Shown here: positions 19,202 through 28,028 of the stretch, one piece after another
Position numbering within the stretch: position 1 is the stretch's first letter
How the letters are laid out: every line of letters begins with the position of its first letter
NCBI RefSeq assembly: GCF_011752815.1
Contig: NZ_VWWV01000008.1
Location: forward strand, 1-64,000
Origin: Enterobacter sp. Cy-643
GTDB taxonomy: Bacteria > Pseudomonadota > Gammaproteobacteria > Enterobacterales > Enterobacteriaceae
Reading direction: 5' to 3'
Length of the DNA: 64,000 bases
The notes under the pieces: generated by a model
Seen by the model: the letters and a program-made list of their open reading frames with translations, nothing else
What the model was told of the DNA's origin: nothing
The model's database searches: none
Translations under genes and position numbers: made by a program

Positions 19202-19635
19202 TTGCATTAATTCAGCGCGTAACCCGTGCCAGCGTCACCGTGGAGGGTGAAGTGACGGGTGAAATTGGTCCCGGACTTTTGGTGTTGCTGGGTGTCGAAA
19301 AAGAAGATAACGAACAGAAAGCGAATCGCCTCTGCGAGCGTGTATTAGGCTATCGAATTTTCAGCGACGAGCAGGGCAAGATGAACCTGAACGTCCAGCA
19401 GGCGGGCGGAAGTCTGCTGGTGGTGTCTCAATTTACGCTGGCGGCGGACACGGAACGCGGGATGCGTCCGAGCTTCTCCGGTGGCGCGGCGCCACAGCAG
19501 GCTGAAGCCCTGTATGAATATTTTGTCGAGCGCTGCAAACAACAAGGCATCGACGCCCCAACCGGGCGATTCGCCGCCGATATGCAGGTTTCGCTAATTA
19601 ATGACGGGCCGGTGACGTTCTGGCTGCAGGTGTAA
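19198..19635 (+). CDS. dtd: D-aminoacyl-tRNA deacylase
   Basis: Dtd hydrolyses D-amino acids, and glycine mischarged on tRNA-Ala, from tRNA. The 145 aa equal the E. coli length. Both family active-site motifs are present: SQFTLAADT in the middle and NDGPVTF at the end (Gly-cisPro region in the family). The ATG overlaps the yihY stop, so it is translated from the same message. Confidence 0.95.
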   Translation: MIALIQRVTRASVTVEGEVTGEIGPGLLVLLGVEKEDNEQKANRLCERVLGYRIFSDEQGKMNLNVQQAGGSLLVVSQFTLAADTERGMRPSFSGGAAPQQAEALYEYFVERCKQQGIDAPTGRFAADMQVSLINDGPVTFWLQV

Positions 19636-19672
19636 CCCTCGCCATCCGGCTCGCGCAACGAGAGAACAATTT

Positions 19673-20614
19673 ATGTATCACCTTCGTGTGCCACAAACAG
19701 AAGAAGAACTAGATCGTTATTACCAGTTCCGCTGGGAAATGTTGCGTAAACCCCTGCACCAGCCAAAAGGTTCCGAGCGCGATGCCTGGGATGCAATGGC
19801 TCATCACCAAATGGTGGTCGATGAAGAGGGCAATACCGTTGCCGTGGGCCGCCTTTATATCAATGCCGATAACGAAGCTGCGATTCGCTTTATGGCGGTG
19901 CATCCGTCGGTCCAGGATAAAGGCTTAGGGACGTTGGTGGCGATGGCGCTGGAGTCCGTGGCGCGACAGGAAGGCGTTAAGCGTGTGACCTGCAGCGCAC
20001 GTGAAGATGCCGTTCCATTTTTTTCCAAGCTGGGCTTTGTGAATCAAGGGGAAATCACTACGCCGCAAACCACGCCGGTACGCCACTTCCTGATGATCAA
20101 GCCTGTCGCTACGCTTGACGATATCCTTCACAGGGGCGACTGGTGCGGGCAGCTTCAGCAGGCCTGGTACGAACATATTCCGCTGAGCGAGAAAATGGGC
20201 GTGCGTATTCAGCAATATACCGGGCAAAAATTCATCACTACGATGCCGGAAACGGGAAATCAAAACCCGCACCACACGCTTTTCGCGGGGAGTTTGTTCT
20301 CGCTGGCCACGTTAACCGGCTGGGGGCTTATCTGGCTGATGCTGCGTGAACGCCATCTGGGCGGGACAATTATTCTGGCCGATGCCCATATCCGTTATAG
20401 CAAACCAATCACAGGAAAACCGGGGGCAACGGCTGACCTGGGGTCGCTGAGTGGCGATCTGGACAGGCTGGCCCGGGGCCGCAAAGCTCGCGTAGCGCTT
20501 GAAGTCGAGCTTTACGGCAATGACACGCTCGGTGCAGTGTTTGAGGGTGTCTATCTGGTGCTGCCTGCCAGGCCGTTTGGCCCTCTGGAAGAGGGCGGAA
20601 ACGAAGAGGAATAG
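19673..20614 (+). CDS. fabY: FabY/YiiD: GNAT plus thioesterase-type protein
   Basis: E. coli FabY (YiiD) can start fatty-acid synthesis by making acetoacetyl-ACP from malonyl-ACP. The product is 313 aa (E. coli 329). The N-terminal GNAT domain (about 1-145) includes the acetyl-CoA loop [10 protein letters not shown]. The C-terminal half (about 160-305) is a hotdog/thioesterase-like domain ([18 protein letters not shown]). It closes the yihX-yihY-dtd operon 37 bp after dtd. In E. coli yiiE and then the fdo genes follow; here yicH converges after 13 bp. Confidence 0.92.
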   Translation: MYHLRVPQTEEELDRYYQFRWEMLRKPLHQPKGSERDAWDAMAHHQMVVDEEGNTVAVGRLYINADNEAAIRFMAVHPSVQDKGLGTLVAMALESVARQEGVKRVTCSAREDAVPFFSKLGFVNQGEITTPQTTPVRHFLMIKPVATLDDILHRGDWCGQLQQAWYEHIPLSEKMGVRIQQYTGQKFITTMPETGNQNPHHTLFAGSLFSLATLTGWGLIWLMLRERHLGGTIILADAHIRYSKPITGKPGATADLGSLSGDLDRLARGRKARVALEVELYGNDTLGAVFEGVYLVLPARPFGPLEEGGNEEE

Positions 20615-20627
20615 GTCAGGATGCAGG

Positions 20628-22310
20628 CTATGCGCCGGGAACGTCTCCGTTGCGCATAGTCTGCTGAATCTGTTGCCCGCTGGCGTTGGTGGCCTTCAGG
20701 GTGCCGCTCACCGTAGGTTTCAGCGTAGTGCCAGCGGCCATCTGCCCGGTTGCCGAAAACTGCAGATTTCCGTTCCCTTCCAGCGGCAGAGCAGGCCAGC
20801 CCCAGGCATGTAACACATTCACCGGCACGCTCTGGCCCTTCAGGTTAACGCTCACCGCACGCTCTGGAGTCTGGCTCACGTTTGCCGTGGCTTCCAGTAA
20901 GCCTTCACCTGCGAAGGCACTTAGCTCCGTTATCGCGACCTGGCTCTGGTTCGCCGTTAGGGACAGCGACGGGCGCCGCACGTCAACGCGGTTGAAGGTG
21001 GCCGCCGCGGCATTAAACGATGCATTGCCGGACCAAATACCCCATTGATGATCCCTTGCCAGCTGGATATTCGTTGCGGTGCCATCCAGCCCGGTGAGCT
21101 GGAACGGCCAGTTCGGATCGATATCAATAATCAGATTTCGGTTAGCGGAGAACTTTTTCACCGTAACGCTGTTCAGCCAGTCAGGAAGTCTCTCCATCCA
21201 CAGGGTTTTCCAGTTGGAGGGCAGCGTGTATTCCAGCCCGCCAATGACCACTTCATCCATCACCGCTTGATTGCCGTCGCGCAGCCATTGCCCGGAAGCA
21301 CGAATCAGGCCGCCCTCCCAGCGTGAACTAAATTGCCGAAGGGTAGCCCCTGGTGGGGCAAAATCGACGTTCACGATCGGATCCTGCAAATGCAGCGAGC
21401 CGTTAATGAATTCGCTGGCGTTCATCGACAGCTGGCCATCATCGCTTTGCCATCCCCCGTTCGCCAGCGTTAGATTCCGCAGGCTAAGGGCGAGGTCGCT
21501 TACCGCCCACTCTTTTCCTTCCAGACGAGCATCGGTTATTTCAAGGCGATCGATAGTTAACGAGGGAACAGAGGTTACTGGCGCAAGAAAATCGGTGAGT
21601 GATTTTGCCGTTTGCAGGCGAATATCATTGAGGCGAAGGCTGCCCACCTGCCACGAGCCGTCGGTATTGCGGTGGGCATTGCCCGTCAGGGAGCCGCGGG
21701 CAACATCCGCCCCGATCGTGGTCAGCGTGACCTGTTCATTATTCAGCGTTCCTTGCAGCAGGACGTTGCTGGCGTTAATCCCGTTGAGCGTCAGTGAGCC
21801 CGCGCTGAAGGCGATATTGGCTTTGTTACCCAGCACTTTCCCGGCCTGAGGCAGCCAGGGGGCTACACCGCCCTCAACGCGCTGGGCGCTCAGATTCCAC
21901 TCGCTATCAGGGCTGTTAATAGCCATATCCTGCAATTGCAGTTTATCGGCCTCGAGCGGGAGTGGCACGGCGTTTGCGCTGAGATTCAGCGTGCCTTGCT
22001 GGAGCAAAATAGTGTCAACGTAGAGAGGCTGGGTGAACTGTCGCGTACTCAGACCGATATCCACACTCTTTGCTACCAGCGTCGCGGGCTGGCCGGTGCG
22101 GCCAAAAGTAACGTTATGGAACACCAGATGGGTGGGCGAAGACCAGTCATGCGCCATCTCATTGAAAGCGAGGTGGTAGCTCGTTTTTTCATTCACCCAG
22201 CTGCTGATTTGGTCCGCGCCCCAGCGGGTTTGCAGCAGGATGTAAAAGGCAGCCAGCGCCAGTACGACAAGGCCCAGCAGAATAAGAACCAGCTTTCCGA
22301 GGAATTTCAT
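20628..22310 (-). CDS. yicH: AsmA-family protein YicH
   Basis: AsmA-like proteins of this type (TamB/YhdP relatives) are thought to span the periplasm and help move phospholipids to the outer membrane. The 560-aa product (E. coli 569) has one N-terminal membrane anchor (LVLILLGLVVLALAAFYILL) and a long beta-rich periplasmic part. It lies downstream of xanP on the same strand across 120 bp and ends 13 bp from the convergent fabY. Confidence 0.91.
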   Translation of the reverse strand: MKFLGKLVLILLGLVVLALAAFYILLQTRWGADQISSWVNEKTSYHLAFNEMAHDWSSPTHLVFHNVTFGRTGQPATLVAKSVDIGLSTRQFTQPLYVDTILLQQGTLNLSANAVPLPLEADKLQLQDMAINSPDSEWNLSAQRVEGGVAPWLPQAGKVLGNKANIAFSAGSLTLNGINASNVLLQGTLNNEQVTLTTIGADVARGSLTGNAHRNTDGSWQVGSLRLNDIRLQTAKSLTDFLAPVTSVPSLTIDRLEITDARLEGKEWAVSDLALSLRNLTLANGGWQSDDGQLSMNASEFINGSLHLQDPIVNVDFAPPGATLRQFSSRWEGGLIRASGQWLRDGNQAVMDEVVIGGLEYTLPSNWKTLWMERLPDWLNSVTVKKFSANRNLIIDIDPNWPFQLTGLDGTATNIQLARDHQWGIWSGNASFNAAAATFNRVDVRRPSLSLTANQSQVAITELSAFAGEGLLEATANVSQTPERAVSVNLKGQSVPVNVLHAWGWPALPLEGNGNLQFSATGQMAAGTTLKPTVSGTLKATNASGQQIQQTMRNGDVPGA

Positions 22311-22395
22311 TGCCTTCCACCCCTTTCAGTTTCGCTAAGGGTGTTATGCCCGATTTACCGCTGTAGCTCAAGGAAGGGATTGTCAAAGGAGGTTT

Positions 22396-22423
22396 CGCGC
22401 CGGCGAAAATTACTGCCGGCGCG
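22396..22423. repeat. GC-rich hairpin between xanP and yicH
   Basis: The arms CGCGCCGGC (22396-22404) and GCCGGCGCG (22415-22423) form a perfect 9-bp stem with a 10-bp loop, just past the xanP stop. There is no T tract on the minus strand, so it is either a weak terminator or a 3'-end stabiliser. Confidence 0.6.
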
Positions 22424-22430
22424 TGAGGAA

Positions 22431-23822
22431 TTACTCTTTTTCTGGCGGGAAGATAAGGTTCAGCACGATGGCCGTGATCCCGCCGGCAGCAATGCCCGAA
22501 GAGAGCAGCGTTTTCATCCAGTCAGGCGCGAACTGAAGGATCAGCGGTTGCTGGGACACGCCAAGACCGACGGCGAGTGATAGGGCGATAATCATAATTG
22601 CGCGGCGGTTCAGCGGTTCGCGGGAGACAATACGCACTCCGGACGCGGCGATGGTACCGAACATCACAATCGTCGCACCGCCCAGTACTGGCTCAGGAAT
22701 ATGCTGCACAAAGCCGCTAACCGCCGGGAACAGGCCAAGCACGATCAGCATCAGGGCGACAACAAAGCCTACATAGCGGCTGGCAACGCCGGTTAATTGA
22801 ATAACCCCATTGTTCTGGCCAAAGCAGGAGTTAGGGAAAGTATTAAATACGGCTGAAACGCAGGAGTTCAGACCATTAGCCAGTACGCCGCCTTTCAGGC
22901 GCTTCATGTACAGCGGGCCGGAAACAGGTTGTTCGGATACGTCTGAGGTCGCTGTGATGTCGCCGATAGTTTCCAGCGAGGTCACCATAAATACCAGCAT
23001 CAGCGGAATAAGCAGGCTCCAATCGATGCCCAGCCCGTAATACAGCGGTGTAGGAACCATAATGAGGTCGGTGTTCGCGGCCTGGGTTGTGGCAGGCAGC
23101 ATATCCAGCGCCCAGGCCAGCAGGTAGCCCACGGCCATCGCGATGACCAGAGACGCTACACGCAGATAAGGATTACGCTGGCGGTTCAGCAGGATAATGA
23201 CCAGCAGAACCGCGCCTGCCAGCAGCAGATTTTTCGGTGCGCCGAAAGTGTGGTCGGCCATGGCGCCATAGCCACCGCCGATAGAGGTCAGCCCAACCTG
23301 AATCAGGGACAGACCGATAATCATGACCACCACGCCGGAAACCAGAGGGGTAATAATGCGGCGAGCAAGATGCAGCCCGCGCGAAATCAGCATTTCCGTG
23401 CAGCTGGCAAGCATCAGCGTGCCGAAGAGTGCCGCCATCATCGTCGGCACGTCCGCACCGCCATTTTTCAGCGCCATGCCGCCCATAATCAGCGGAGAGA
23501 CAAAGTTAAAGCTGGTGCCCTGAATCGACAGCAAACCTGAACCTACTGGCCCCCAGGCTTTGATTTGAATAATCGAAGCCACGCCAGAGGCAAACAAAGA
23601 CATGCTGATAATGTGCTGTGTGTCCGATGCCGGTAACCCCAACGCCTGGCAAATTAACAATGCCGGGGTAATCACTGCCACAAACATTGCCAGCAGGTGT
23701 TGGCAGGCGGCAAAAAGGGTTTGCGGTAGCGGCGGGCGGTCTTCAAGGCGATAAATTAGTTCGCTCTGGCGAGTCTGCGCAACCGGTTGCGCATTTTCTG
23801 ACTCTACGGCATTGACGGACAT
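22431..23822 (-). CDS. xanP: Xanthine permease XanP
   Basis: XanP is a proton symporter for xanthine of the NCS2/NAT family, in the inner membrane. The 463 aa equal E. coli. About 12-14 hydrophobic segments are visible, with the NAT features [28 protein letters not shown] and the [14 protein letters not shown] signature. The ATG at 23820-23822 ([16 protein letters not shown]) matches the E. coli start; five upstream codons are open but not conserved. It diverges from gltS across 228 bp containing a perfect inverted repeat. Confidence 0.95.
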   Translation of the reverse strand: MSVNAVESENAQPVAQTRQSELIYRLEDRPPLPQTLFAACQHLLAMFVAVITPALLICQALGLPASDTQHIISMSLFASGVASIIQIKAWGPVGSGLLSIQGTSFNFVSPLIMGGMALKNGGADVPTMMAALFGTLMLASCTEMLISRGLHLARRIITPLVSGVVVMIIGLSLIQVGLTSIGGGYGAMADHTFGAPKNLLLAGAVLLVIILLNRQRNPYLRVASLVIAMAVGYLLAWALDMLPATTQAANTDLIMVPTPLYYGLGIDWSLLIPLMLVFMVTSLETIGDITATSDVSEQPVSGPLYMKRLKGGVLANGLNSCVSAVFNTFPNSCFGQNNGVIQLTGVASRYVGFVVALMLIVLGLFPAVSGFVQHIPEPVLGGATIVMFGTIAASGVRIVSREPLNRRAIMIIALSLAVGLGVSQQPLILQFAPDWMKTLLSSGIAAGGITAIVLNLIFPPEKE

Positions 23823-23943
23823 CAGTGACGATCTCATGGCTGGAAAAGCGCTGATTTTAACGGACTGAACGGTAAAAGCAAACGATTGCCATCCTAAGGT
23901 GATAAGAGCGAAATGTCATAAATTGAGCATTAGTTATAACGAA

Positions 23944-23969
23944 GGCGCATTTTTTGGTTAAAATGCGCC
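23944..23969. repeat. Perfect 10-bp inverted repeat between xanP and gltS
   Basis: The arms GGCGCATTTT and AAAATGCGCC surround the 6-bp spacer TTGGTT in the divergent promoter region, 81 bp before gltS. It could be an operator or a leader hairpin. I do not recognise a regulator. Confidence 0.7.
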
Positions 23970-24050
23970 AGCTGATTTCATTCATGAAGGAAATGCCAGC
24001 GAAGGATAATTAAGCGCGAGTGATGGATGCGCAATAAAAGGAGCCCTGCC

Positions 24051-25253
24051 ATGTTTCATCTTGATACCCTTTCTACCCTGGTGGCCGCCACGTTAGTGCT
24101 GCTTCTGGGGCGTAAAATGGTCCACTCTGTTCCTTTTCTCAAAAAATACACGATTCCTGAACCCGTGGCCGGTGGATTGCTGGTGGCGATCGCCCTGCTT
24201 ATCCTGAAAAAAAGCATGGGTTGGGAAATTGAGTTTGATATGAGCCTCAAGGATCCTTTGATGCTCGCTTTCTTCGCCACAATCGGCCTGAATGCGAATA
24301 TCGCCAGTTTGCGCAAGGGCGGGAAAGTGGTGGGGATTTTCTTGTTTATCGTCGTTGGGCTGCTGGTCATGCAGAACGCCATCGGCATCGGTATGGCCAG
24401 CATGCTGGGGCTCGATCCGCTGATGGGGCTGCTGGCAGGTTCGATAACGTTGTCCGGCGGGCACGGTACCGGTGCCGCCTGGGGAAAACTCTTTACCGAA
24501 CGCTATGGTTTCCAGAATGCGACGGAAGTCGCTATGGCCTGTGCGACGTTTGGCCTGGTGCTGGGCGGTTTAATTGGTGGCCCGGTTGCTCGCTATCTGG
24601 TTAAACATTCTTCTACGCCCAATGGCGCGCCTGAAGATAACGAGATCCCCGGCGCGTTTGAAAAGCCAGACGTCGGGCGAGTCATTACCTCTTTAGTGAT
24701 GATTGAAACCATCGCCCTGATTGCTATCTGCCTGACGGTAGGGCGTGTCGTTGCCGGATTATTGCAGGGCACACCGTTTGAGCTGCCGACGTTTGTCTGC
24801 GTGCTGTTTATTGGCGTGATTCTCAGTAATTTGCTCGCGGCCGTGGGCTTTTATCGTGTCTTCGAACGGGCGGTTTCCATACTGGGCAACGTCAGCCTTT
24901 CACTGTTCCTGGCGATGGCGTTAATGAGCCTTAAACTTTGGGAACTGGCCTCTCTGGCGTTACCTATGCTGGCTATTCTGGCCGTACAAACGCTGTTTAT
25001 GGCGCTGTACGCCATTTTTGTGACCTGGCGTTTGATGGGTAAAAACTACGATGCGGCAGTACTGGCCGCCGGCCACTGTGGTTTTGGCATGGGCGCCACA
25101 CCGACGGCGATTGCTAATATGCAGGCGATTACCGAACGATTCGGCCCGTCCCATATGGCATTTTTGGTGGTACCGATGGTGGGGGCGTTCTTTATCGACA
25201 TCGTGAATGCGGTGGTGATCAAGCTGTTCCTGATGCTGCCGCTGTTTGCTTAA
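24051..25253 (+). CDS. gltS: Sodium/glutamate symporter GltS
   Basis: GltS takes up glutamate with Na+ across the inner membrane. The 400-aa product (E. coli 401) has about ten hydrophobic segments and two inverted halves, each with its reentrant glycine-rich loop (SGGHGTGAAWGK near 145 and CGFGMGATPTAIAN near 345). The ATG at 24051 follows AAAAGGAG and gives the E. coli start MFHLDTLSTLVAATL. Its TAA overlaps the convergent recG stop by three bases. Confidence 0.96.
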   Translation: MFHLDTLSTLVAATLVLLLGRKMVHSVPFLKKYTIPEPVAGGLLVAIALLILKKSMGWEIEFDMSLKDPLMLAFFATIGLNANIASLRKGGKVVGIFLFIVVGLLVMQNAIGIGMASMLGLDPLMGLLAGSITLSGGHGTGAAWGKLFTERYGFQNATEVAMACATFGLVLGGLIGGPVARYLVKHSSTPNGAPEDNEIPGAFEKPDVGRVITSLVMIETIALIAICLTVGRVVAGLLQGTPFELPTFVCVLFIGVILSNLLAAVGFYRVFERAVSILGNVSLSLFLAMALMSLKLWELASLALPMLAILAVQTLFMALYAIFVTWRLMGKNYDAAVLAAGHCGFGMGATPTAIANMQAITERFGPSHMAFLVVPMVGAFFIDIVNAVVIKLFLMLPLFA

Positions 25254-27331
25254 GCGTTGGAGTAACGCTCGGTTTCCGGCATCCAGCGTTCGATCAGCGC
25301 CTTCGCCTGTTCAGGATAGCGTTCGTGGATATGGCGCGCCACGCGCTGAACCTGCGGGATCATCCCCTGGTCCCGCAGCAGATCGGCCACTTTGAATTCT
25401 GCGCTACCCGTCTGGCGAGTCCCAAGCAGCTCGCCTGGCCCGCGGATCTCCAGGTCTTTTTGCGCAATTACAAAACCATCATTACTGTCTCTTAGCACCT
25501 GCAGGCGAAGCTGTGCCGTTTTGGATAACGGAGATTTATACAGCAGCACGCAGTGAGAGGCTACTGCGCCACGGCCAACACGGCCGCGCAGCTGGTGGAG
25601 TTGCGCCAGCCCTAAACGCTCAGGGTTTTCGATGATCATCAGGCTGGCATTGGGTACATCCACGCCAACCTCAATCACCGTGGTGGCGACCAGAAGATGC
25701 AGTTCGCCCTGCTTGAAGGCCTGCATCACCGCCTGTTTTTCCTGCGGCTTCATGCGCCCGTGTACCAGGCCAACGTTCAGCTCAGGGAGGGCGGTTTTTA
25801 GCTCTTCCCAGGTCACTTCCGCAGCCTGAGCTTCCAACAATTCAGACTCTTCAATCAGCGTACAAACCCAATATGCCTGACGCTTTTCGTCCCGGCAGGC
25901 GTTACGCACTCGCTCGATTATCTCGCTGCGTCGGGTGTCCGCTATCGCCACGGTAGTGACTGGCGTTCGCCCCGGCGGCAGTTCATCGATGACTGACGTA
26001 TCGAGGTCGGCATAGGCGGTCATCGCCAGCGTGCGCGGAATTGGCGTTGCGGTCATGATCAGCTGATGGGGATGGAAACCCTGAACCTGACCTTTTTCCC
26101 ACAGCGCCAGGCGTTGGTGTACGCCAAAACGGTGCTGCTCATCAATGATAACCAGCGCCAGCCCGGCAAACTGAACCTGCTCCTGGAAAATAGCGTGAGT
26201 GCCGACCACCATCGAAACCTGGCCGTTGGCAATGGCTTCCTGTTGCGCAATTCGGGCTTTCCCTTTTTGCTTCCCGACCAGCCAGCCTACCTCGATACCT
26301 AATGGGGCAAACCACTGACGGAAGTTATTGGCGTGTTGCTCAGCCAGCAACTCGGTGGGTGCCATCAGACCAACCTGTTTGCCGTGCGCAATGGCGCGAA
26401 GGGCTGCGAGGGCGGCCACCAGCGTTTTACCGGAACCTACGTCACCCTGCACCAGACGCATCATAGGCACGTCCAGCGCCATATCGCGCTCTATTTCTGC
26501 GACTACTCGTTCCTGAGCCCCAGTAGGCTTAAAGGGCAGGGCAGCAAGCAGCTGGTTTTTTAGCTCGTCGTGATTAACCAACGGTAGCGCATGGTAGCGC
26601 TGTGCTCCGGCTCGTAGCGCCAGCATACTCAGATTATGGGCAAGTAGCTCTTCGAGGATTAATCTCTGCTGAGCCGGATGTTTACCGGTTTCCAGATCGG
26701 CCAGTCTCATGTCCGGCGGCGGCCTGTGCAAGGTGCGTAATGCCTCCGGCAGGCTCATCATGCCCTGACTCAGTTCGGCGGGCAGAAGTTCGGTAATTGC
26801 GCAGGTATCCAGCAGCTCGAGTGCCTGATCGGTCAACTTACGTAGCGTAGCCTGGCGGATTCCCTCGGTCGTCGGGTAAACCGGCGTGAGCGTTTCCTGC
26901 AGATCCGGCGTACTGAGGTCGCCCTGAATGCGGTATTCAGGGTGGAACATCTCGGCACCGTATTTGCCGCGTTTGGCTTCACCGTAGGCGAGCACGCGCT
27001 TGCCAGCAGAAAGGCTGTTTTTCATCGCCGCGTTGAAATTGAAAAAACGCATCGTGAGAATGCCGGTGCCGTCGCTAATCTGGCAGGTCATCATCCGGCG
27101 TCCGCCGAAGGTGATATTGCTGTTCAGCACTTCGCCTTCCACCGTGGCGTACAGGCCCGGCTGAAGGTCGTTAATGGGGTAAAGATGGGTACGGTCTTCG
27201 TAGCGAAGCGGCAGGTGCAGCAGCAGATCCTGGAGGGTATGCAGGCCGATTTTGGCCAGCTTGCCGCTCTGGCTGGCGCCCACTCCGGCAAGCGTGCTTA
27301 GCGGTATGGCATCCAGCAGGCGGCCTTTCAT
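25250..27331 (-). CDS. recG: ATP-dependent DNA helicase RecG
   Basis: RecG remodels stalled forks, R-loops and Holliday junctions. The 693 aa equal E. coli. An N-terminal wedge/OB domain is followed by SF2 motifs: Walker A GDVGSGKT, DEQH (DEQHRFG), TATPIPRT, and motif VI in QLRGRVGRG. It is the last gene of the leftward gene series rpoZ-spoT-trmH-recG, 3 bp after trmH. Confidence 0.97.
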   Translation of the reverse strand: MKGRLLDAIPLSTLAGVGASQSGKLAKIGLHTLQDLLLHLPLRYEDRTHLYPINDLQPGLYATVEGEVLNSNITFGGRRMMTCQISDGTGILTMRFFNFNAAMKNSLSAGKRVLAYGEAKRGKYGAEMFHPEYRIQGDLSTPDLQETLTPVYPTTEGIRQATLRKLTDQALELLDTCAITELLPAELSQGMMSLPEALRTLHRPPPDMRLADLETGKHPAQQRLILEELLAHNLSMLALRAGAQRYHALPLVNHDELKNQLLAALPFKPTGAQERVVAEIERDMALDVPMMRLVQGDVGSGKTLVAALAALRAIAHGKQVGLMAPTELLAEQHANNFRQWFAPLGIEVGWLVGKQKGKARIAQQEAIANGQVSMVVGTHAIFQEQVQFAGLALVIIDEQHRFGVHQRLALWEKGQVQGFHPHQLIMTATPIPRTLAMTAYADLDTSVIDELPPGRTPVTTVAIADTRRSEIIERVRNACRDEKRQAYWVCTLIEESELLEAQAAEVTWEELKTALPELNVGLVHGRMKPQEKQAVMQAFKQGELHLLVATTVIEVGVDVPNASLMIIENPERLGLAQLHQLRGRVGRGAVASHCVLLYKSPLSKTAQLRLQVLRDSNDGFVIAQKDLEIRGPGELLGTRQTGSAEFKVADLLRDQGMIPQVQRVARHIHERYPEQAKALIERWMPETERYSNA

Positions 27332-27334
27332 GGC

Positions 27335-28024
27335 TTATTTCGCCGACTGCATCGTGGCCCACCATGCGGCATCAGCTTCTATCTCACCCTGCTGATTCAC
27401 ATGTGGGTACGGTAAGCCTTTCCGGCGAGAAACGTTCGCCAGCACGGGATAACCACCTTCAAACAGCAATCTCTGCTGCTCAGCTTCCGGTAAAGTGCTG
27501 TTTTCACGCTGATACATGCCTGCGTTTTGGCGCTGGCGCTGGGCTTCGTAAAGAATCAGCGCCGAGGCGACGGACACGTTCAGGGATTGCACCATACCGA
27601 TCATAGGAATGATGATGTCCTGGTCGGCAAGCGCGAGCGCCTCTTCGGTAATGCCCGTTTTTTCCTGTCCCATCAGAATGCAGGTGGGGAGCGTGTAGTC
27701 TATCTCGCGGAAATCGACGGCTTTATCGGAAAGATGAGTCGCCAGAATTTGCATGCCGCTGCTTTTAAGCTGACGGACGGCCTCACCGATAGTTTTGTGC
27801 GTTTTAACTTCAACCCAGGAATTACTTCCTGCGGCGGAAGATGCCATGGTGCGCATACGGCTTCCTGGCCAAACGGCGTGCACTTCATGCACGCCAACGG
27901 CATCGGCGGTACGGATGATGGCGGAGACGTTATGGGGCTTGTGCACCTGCTCCATACAAACGGTCAGGTCCGGCTGGCGTCTGGCGAGCATCTCGCAAAT
28001 ACGCGCATAACGTTGAGGATTCAT
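27335..28024 (-). CDS. trmH: tRNA (guanosine-18-2'-O)-methyltransferase
   Basis: TrmH (SpoU) methylates the ribose of G18 in the tRNA D-loop using SAM. The 229 aa equal E. coli. The SPOUT-family motifs are present: NVSAIIRTADAVG, ILMGQEKTGI and PMIGMVQSLNVSVA, which form the trefoil-knot SAM site. It is 4 bp after spoT and 3 bp before recG in the same operon. Confidence 0.97.
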   Translation of the reverse strand: MNPQRYARICEMLARRQPDLTVCMEQVHKPHNVSAIIRTADAVGVHEVHAVWPGSRMRTMASSAAGSNSWVEVKTHKTIGEAVRQLKSSGMQILATHLSDKAVDFREIDYTLPTCILMGQEKTGITEEALALADQDIIIPMIGMVQSLNVSVASALILYEAQRQRQNAGMYQRENSTLPEAEQQRLLFEGGYPVLANVSRRKGLPYPHVNQQGEIEADAAWWATMQSAK

Positions 28025-28028
28025 AACT

